From the NCBI RefSeq assembly GCF_036324505.1, contig NC_086364.1, forward strand, positions 21,729,148 to 21,793,147: 64,000 nt of DNA, written 5' to 3'. This document shows, in pieces, positions 61,114-64,000 of the stretch. The notes under the pieces were generated by a model. The model had not been told where the DNA came from, did not search any database, and saw only the letters and a list, made by a program, of their open reading frames with translations. The translations under genes were made by a program, and so were the position numbers. Each line of letters begins with the position of its first letter. The first letter of the stretch is position 1. This DNA is from Eleginops maclovinus. Taxonomy: Eukaryota > Chordata > Actinopteri > Perciformes > Eleginopidae.

Positions 61114-61180
61114 CCACACACACACACACACACCACCCACACCCACACACACACACACACACAACCACACACACACACAC
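61074..61180. repeat. (CA)n microsatellite, interrupted
   Basis: About 107 bases of CA with AACC and CACCCACACC interruptions. It abuts a GTTACATAAT decamer (61182-61191). Confidence 0.95.
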
Positions 61181-61499
61181 TGTTACATAATGTTTAGGTG
61201 CTTCTGTATTTTATTGCGTGGTGTTTTGAAGCACACTTAAAATGAATTAAAATATATACTTTAATATGTTGTATCACGTTCATACAAAACAAACTCCACC
61301 AATAACAACAAGATAAACAATACAATATTAACATTTCAATATAAATATAATGAAAAAATGCTAAAAGCCAATGTTAAAATGTCCAGCTAATGCTAACGGA
61401 GAATGCTAACGACTAGCATATCTATGGTTACCTAATAAGGATAGTGAGCTACCCAACAATATGCAACCAAACAGTGTAGGTTACAGTTAGGTTACAAAG

Positions 61500-61692
61500 G
61501 GGCGGTGGTGGCAAAGTGCTTAGGGGCTTCGCATGGGAACTGGAATGTCACCAGTTCAAGTCCCGGGAAGACCAAGTGCACCGTTCCCTACACTGCTCCC
61601 CGGGCGCCGTACATATGGCAGCCCACTAACCCTAATACTAGAACGAGTCAAATGCAGGATTCTCGAATTTCCCCTCGGGGATTAATAAAAGC
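61500..61692 (+). repeat. tRNA-derived SINE, second subfamily, copy 2
   Basis: Starts GGGCGGTGGTGGCAAAG, has AGTTCAAGTCC as a B-box-like motif (61552-61562), and ends CCTCGGGGATTAATAAAAGC, a LINE-type tail. It matches the copy at 6220 through the GGGCGCCGTACAT body. Confidence 0.75.
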
Positions 61693-63421
61693 ACATCTTG
61701 GAAGGTTTGATTGCTGGTGATTGACACCCAGACACGCTTTGACTTGCAGCCTCCAGGGCATCTCCCGTCTAAATGTTAAGTTGACTTAGAAAGCAATTTA
61801 GGAGGAACAGGGAAGCCAAACTGCATTGTGGTTTGGGCCTCTCGACTCGCTTGTGGTTTTCACTTTCACTAAGACCGTGTACGTAGGCTACCTTGCACTT
61901 GGTATGACTTTGGTGAAAGTTCAATGTGAACTGAGACGATACTAGAAGGTGGAGTTAAAAGAAATGTAGACGGACATTTTTTTAATTACTTTTCATTTGG
62001 CTGACGCTTTTACCCAAAGCTAACTCTTTAAAGTGTCTAATGTGGTTAATGTAATTTAATGTAATTGTTTAATTGCCATGCTATCGTCAGCAGTGAGCAC
62101 AATCCTCTTTAATCACAGAAATTTGAAGCATGACGAGACACTTTTTGGTGTGATATGTGATCCTGTGTTTCTGGTGGCTGCCGTTCAACAACTAACCCCA
62201 AACCTAAAGGGACAATTTTAAAGGGAAAGGCTGCAAATCTTCCCATTAGAGGAATTGAAAGTTGCTCTGAAAGGGAAATTCTATACATGTTTTTCCTGTG
62301 CAAAAAACGTTATCTGTAAAGTAACGAAAGCAGAGAAATGTAGTAAAATAAAAAGTAAAGTGTATCCCTCTGACGTGTATTTAAGGAGCAGTAGAAATCA
62401 GCATGACAATAAAGTAAAGTACCTCTTAATTGTACTTGAGTAAGTATATACTCCACCTCTGGGAAGGACAGGTTAATGAATGATGATGGACGCCCCCCCC
62501 CCCCCCCCACCCAGGCTTACTTCCTGTCGGGCCATAAGGCCATCAAAAAACTCTGCCCCACCCAGACTGCAGCCCCACCTGCCCCGCCCTGTCCAACAGT
62601 AGGTGAACTCACAGAGATGTAGGGTGACACAAATACCACACATTCTGTTGTTGATGCATGTATTGCAGCCCCACCCACACACTACCCCACCCAGAGTCAC
62701 TCCAGGTGGAGATCAGTCAGAAGACTTTGTTTATCCTGGGGGGGAAATAAGGTTGCTCCTGTTTAGAATTAAATGAAATCAACATGGGAAGTGAAAGTGA
62801 GAAAATGCACATTGAACTACAAATACCCTGACTGCCTGGACAATCTGAAACTCAAGTTGATTTGTTTTATTATTCCTCAAGTTATTTGTGGTACATCTGA
62901 AGTCTGTTTGTCATGCTTATCAAATGTTCAATGCAATCCCATGTTATTTCTAACACAGGACGTTCTTTGTTTGGCGTGTGCAGGATACATATCACACTGT
63001 CCCTTTGTGGTTCTTCAGAGTTTCTCTAATGGTTATTCAGCTCAGTATGGATTAATGAAGTGTAGGCTGTGCTCGTTTTTCCATGCAACACGATAGCCTG
63101 TAAGGATATGCCTATGAAAATGCATTCAATACAGTGTCAGTTAGTTAGCTCAACATTTATTAAATGAACGTGGTGATTACTGTCACTTTCAGATACAATA
63201 TTATACTTTTAATCACTTCATTTAACACAGATTTTGTTGGAACAAGCCCTGGACCTGGGGGGCCTTCTCCGTCGCTGCCAAATCACTAATCAAAACCTTT
63301 TCAAGGCTGCTTTGAATCTGCAATTAATGTTGTGATTTATATATTTTCAGTGTGTTGTTTTAATTGTGTTTTTATGAATTCTTACTCTGTAAATTATCTT
63401 TGAGTTTCTATAAATAAAATG

Positions 63422-63423
<2 letters not shown>
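61693..63423. other. gene-free stretch
   Basis: It includes a TTGTACTTGAGTAAGTATATACTCC fragment (about 62431-62455) of the palindrome family and a 16-base C run at 62493-62508. The 107-codon plus frame at 62773-63096 has no known domain; it is Cys-rich but shows no regular zinc-finger spacing. Confidence 0.4.
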
Positions 63424-63467
<44 letters not shown>

Positions 63468-63678
63468 GGTATTATTATTATTATTATTGGTATTATTATT
63501 ATTATTGGTATTATTATTATTATTATTGGTATTATTATTATTGGTATTATTATTATTATTATTATTGGTATTATTATTATTATTGGTATTATTATTATTA
63601 TTGGTATTATTATTATTATTATTGGTATTATTATTATTGGTATTATTATTATTATTATTATTATTGGTATTATTATTG

Positions 63679-63725
<47 letters not shown>

Positions 63726-63834
63726 GGTATTATTATTATTGGTATTATTATTATTATTATTATTGGTATTATTATTGGTATTATTATTATTGGTATTATT
63801 ATTATTATTATTATTGGTATTATTATTATTATTG

Positions 63835-63881
<47 letters not shown>

Positions 63882-64000
63882 GTTATTATTATTATTATTA
63901 TTATTGGTATTATTATTATTATTATTGGCATTATTATTATTATTATTATTGGTATTATTATTGGTATTATTATTAGTATTATTATTATTGGTATTATTAT
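63424..64000. repeat. (TTA)n repeat with interspersed GGTATT, runs off the window
   Basis: TTATTATTATT with GG inserted at irregular multiples of three (TATTGGTATTATT). Because insertions preserve the triplet phase, frames of poly-Tyr/Trp (+) and poly-Ile/Pro (-) stay open; neither is a gene. Confidence 0.97.

Noticed and set aside
63347..63976. Poly-Tyr/Trp (+) and poly-Ile/Pro (-) frames of 185-194 codons
   Set aside because: They arise from the TTA repeat with in-phase GGT insertions.

Overview
This is vertebrate nuclear DNA, almost certainly from a ray-finned (teleost) fish. It carries two tandem NFIL3/E4BP4-type bZIP genes on the same strand, several copies of tRNA-derived SINEs with intact Pol III A and B boxes, hAT transposon relics with 8-bp target-site duplications, and very many simple repeats. 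Gene density is low: only two protein-coding genes are convincingly supported, at about 26.4-30.0 kb and 41.0-52.9 kb. Most other open frames lie in repeats or are chance frames.

Layout. 1-14 kb: gene-poor, with two SINEs, a LINE reverse-transcriptase relic, a TTATT-rich tract and a 0.4-kb tandem duplication. 14.2-18.9 kb: a transposon cluster (internally deleted hAT, foldback repeat with a nested element, 24-bp minisatellite, dispersed repeat). 20.5-20.8 kb: four copies of a 72-bp satellite, followed by a SINE. 23.4-25.5 kb: CA/TG microsatellites, a second hAT element and a SINE. 26.4-30.0 kb: nfil3-like gene (5' UTR exon, 1.2-kb intron, single coding exon). 30-36.6 kb: duplicated low-copy repeats, one interrupted by a 1.43-kb TIR element with a 9-bp duplication, plus a GACA-type microsatellite. 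38.0-38.6 kb: the 72-bp satellite again, about 9.4 copies in inverted orientation. 38.7-41.0 kb: upstream region of nfil3. 41.0-52.9 kb: nfil3 (5' UTR exon, about 7-kb intron, single coding exon, 2.4-kb 3' UTR). 53.0-57.1 kb: a 3.9-kb palindrome built from two inverted 31-32-bp minisatellites. 57-64 kb: gene-free, ending in a long TTA repeat that runs off the window.

The most interesting signal is regulatory. Exact 10-base matches to the D-box / E4BP4-PAR-bZIP recognition sequence (RTTAYGTAAY, RTTATGCAAY and complements) occur 15 times by my reading. Eleven lie between 27.1 and 46.9 kb, in the intron or upstream of these two genes, which themselves encode D-box-binding repressors. This suggests a densely wired auto- and cross-repressive locus, probably tied to the light/circadian D-box pathway of fish. 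The two proteins differ: nfil3-like keeps a C-terminal leucine-rich helix, whereas nfil3 replaces it with a Lys/Arg-rich tail and has a Gln/His-rich middle. Intron, UTR and regulatory assignments are inferred from splice-site and motif reading only.
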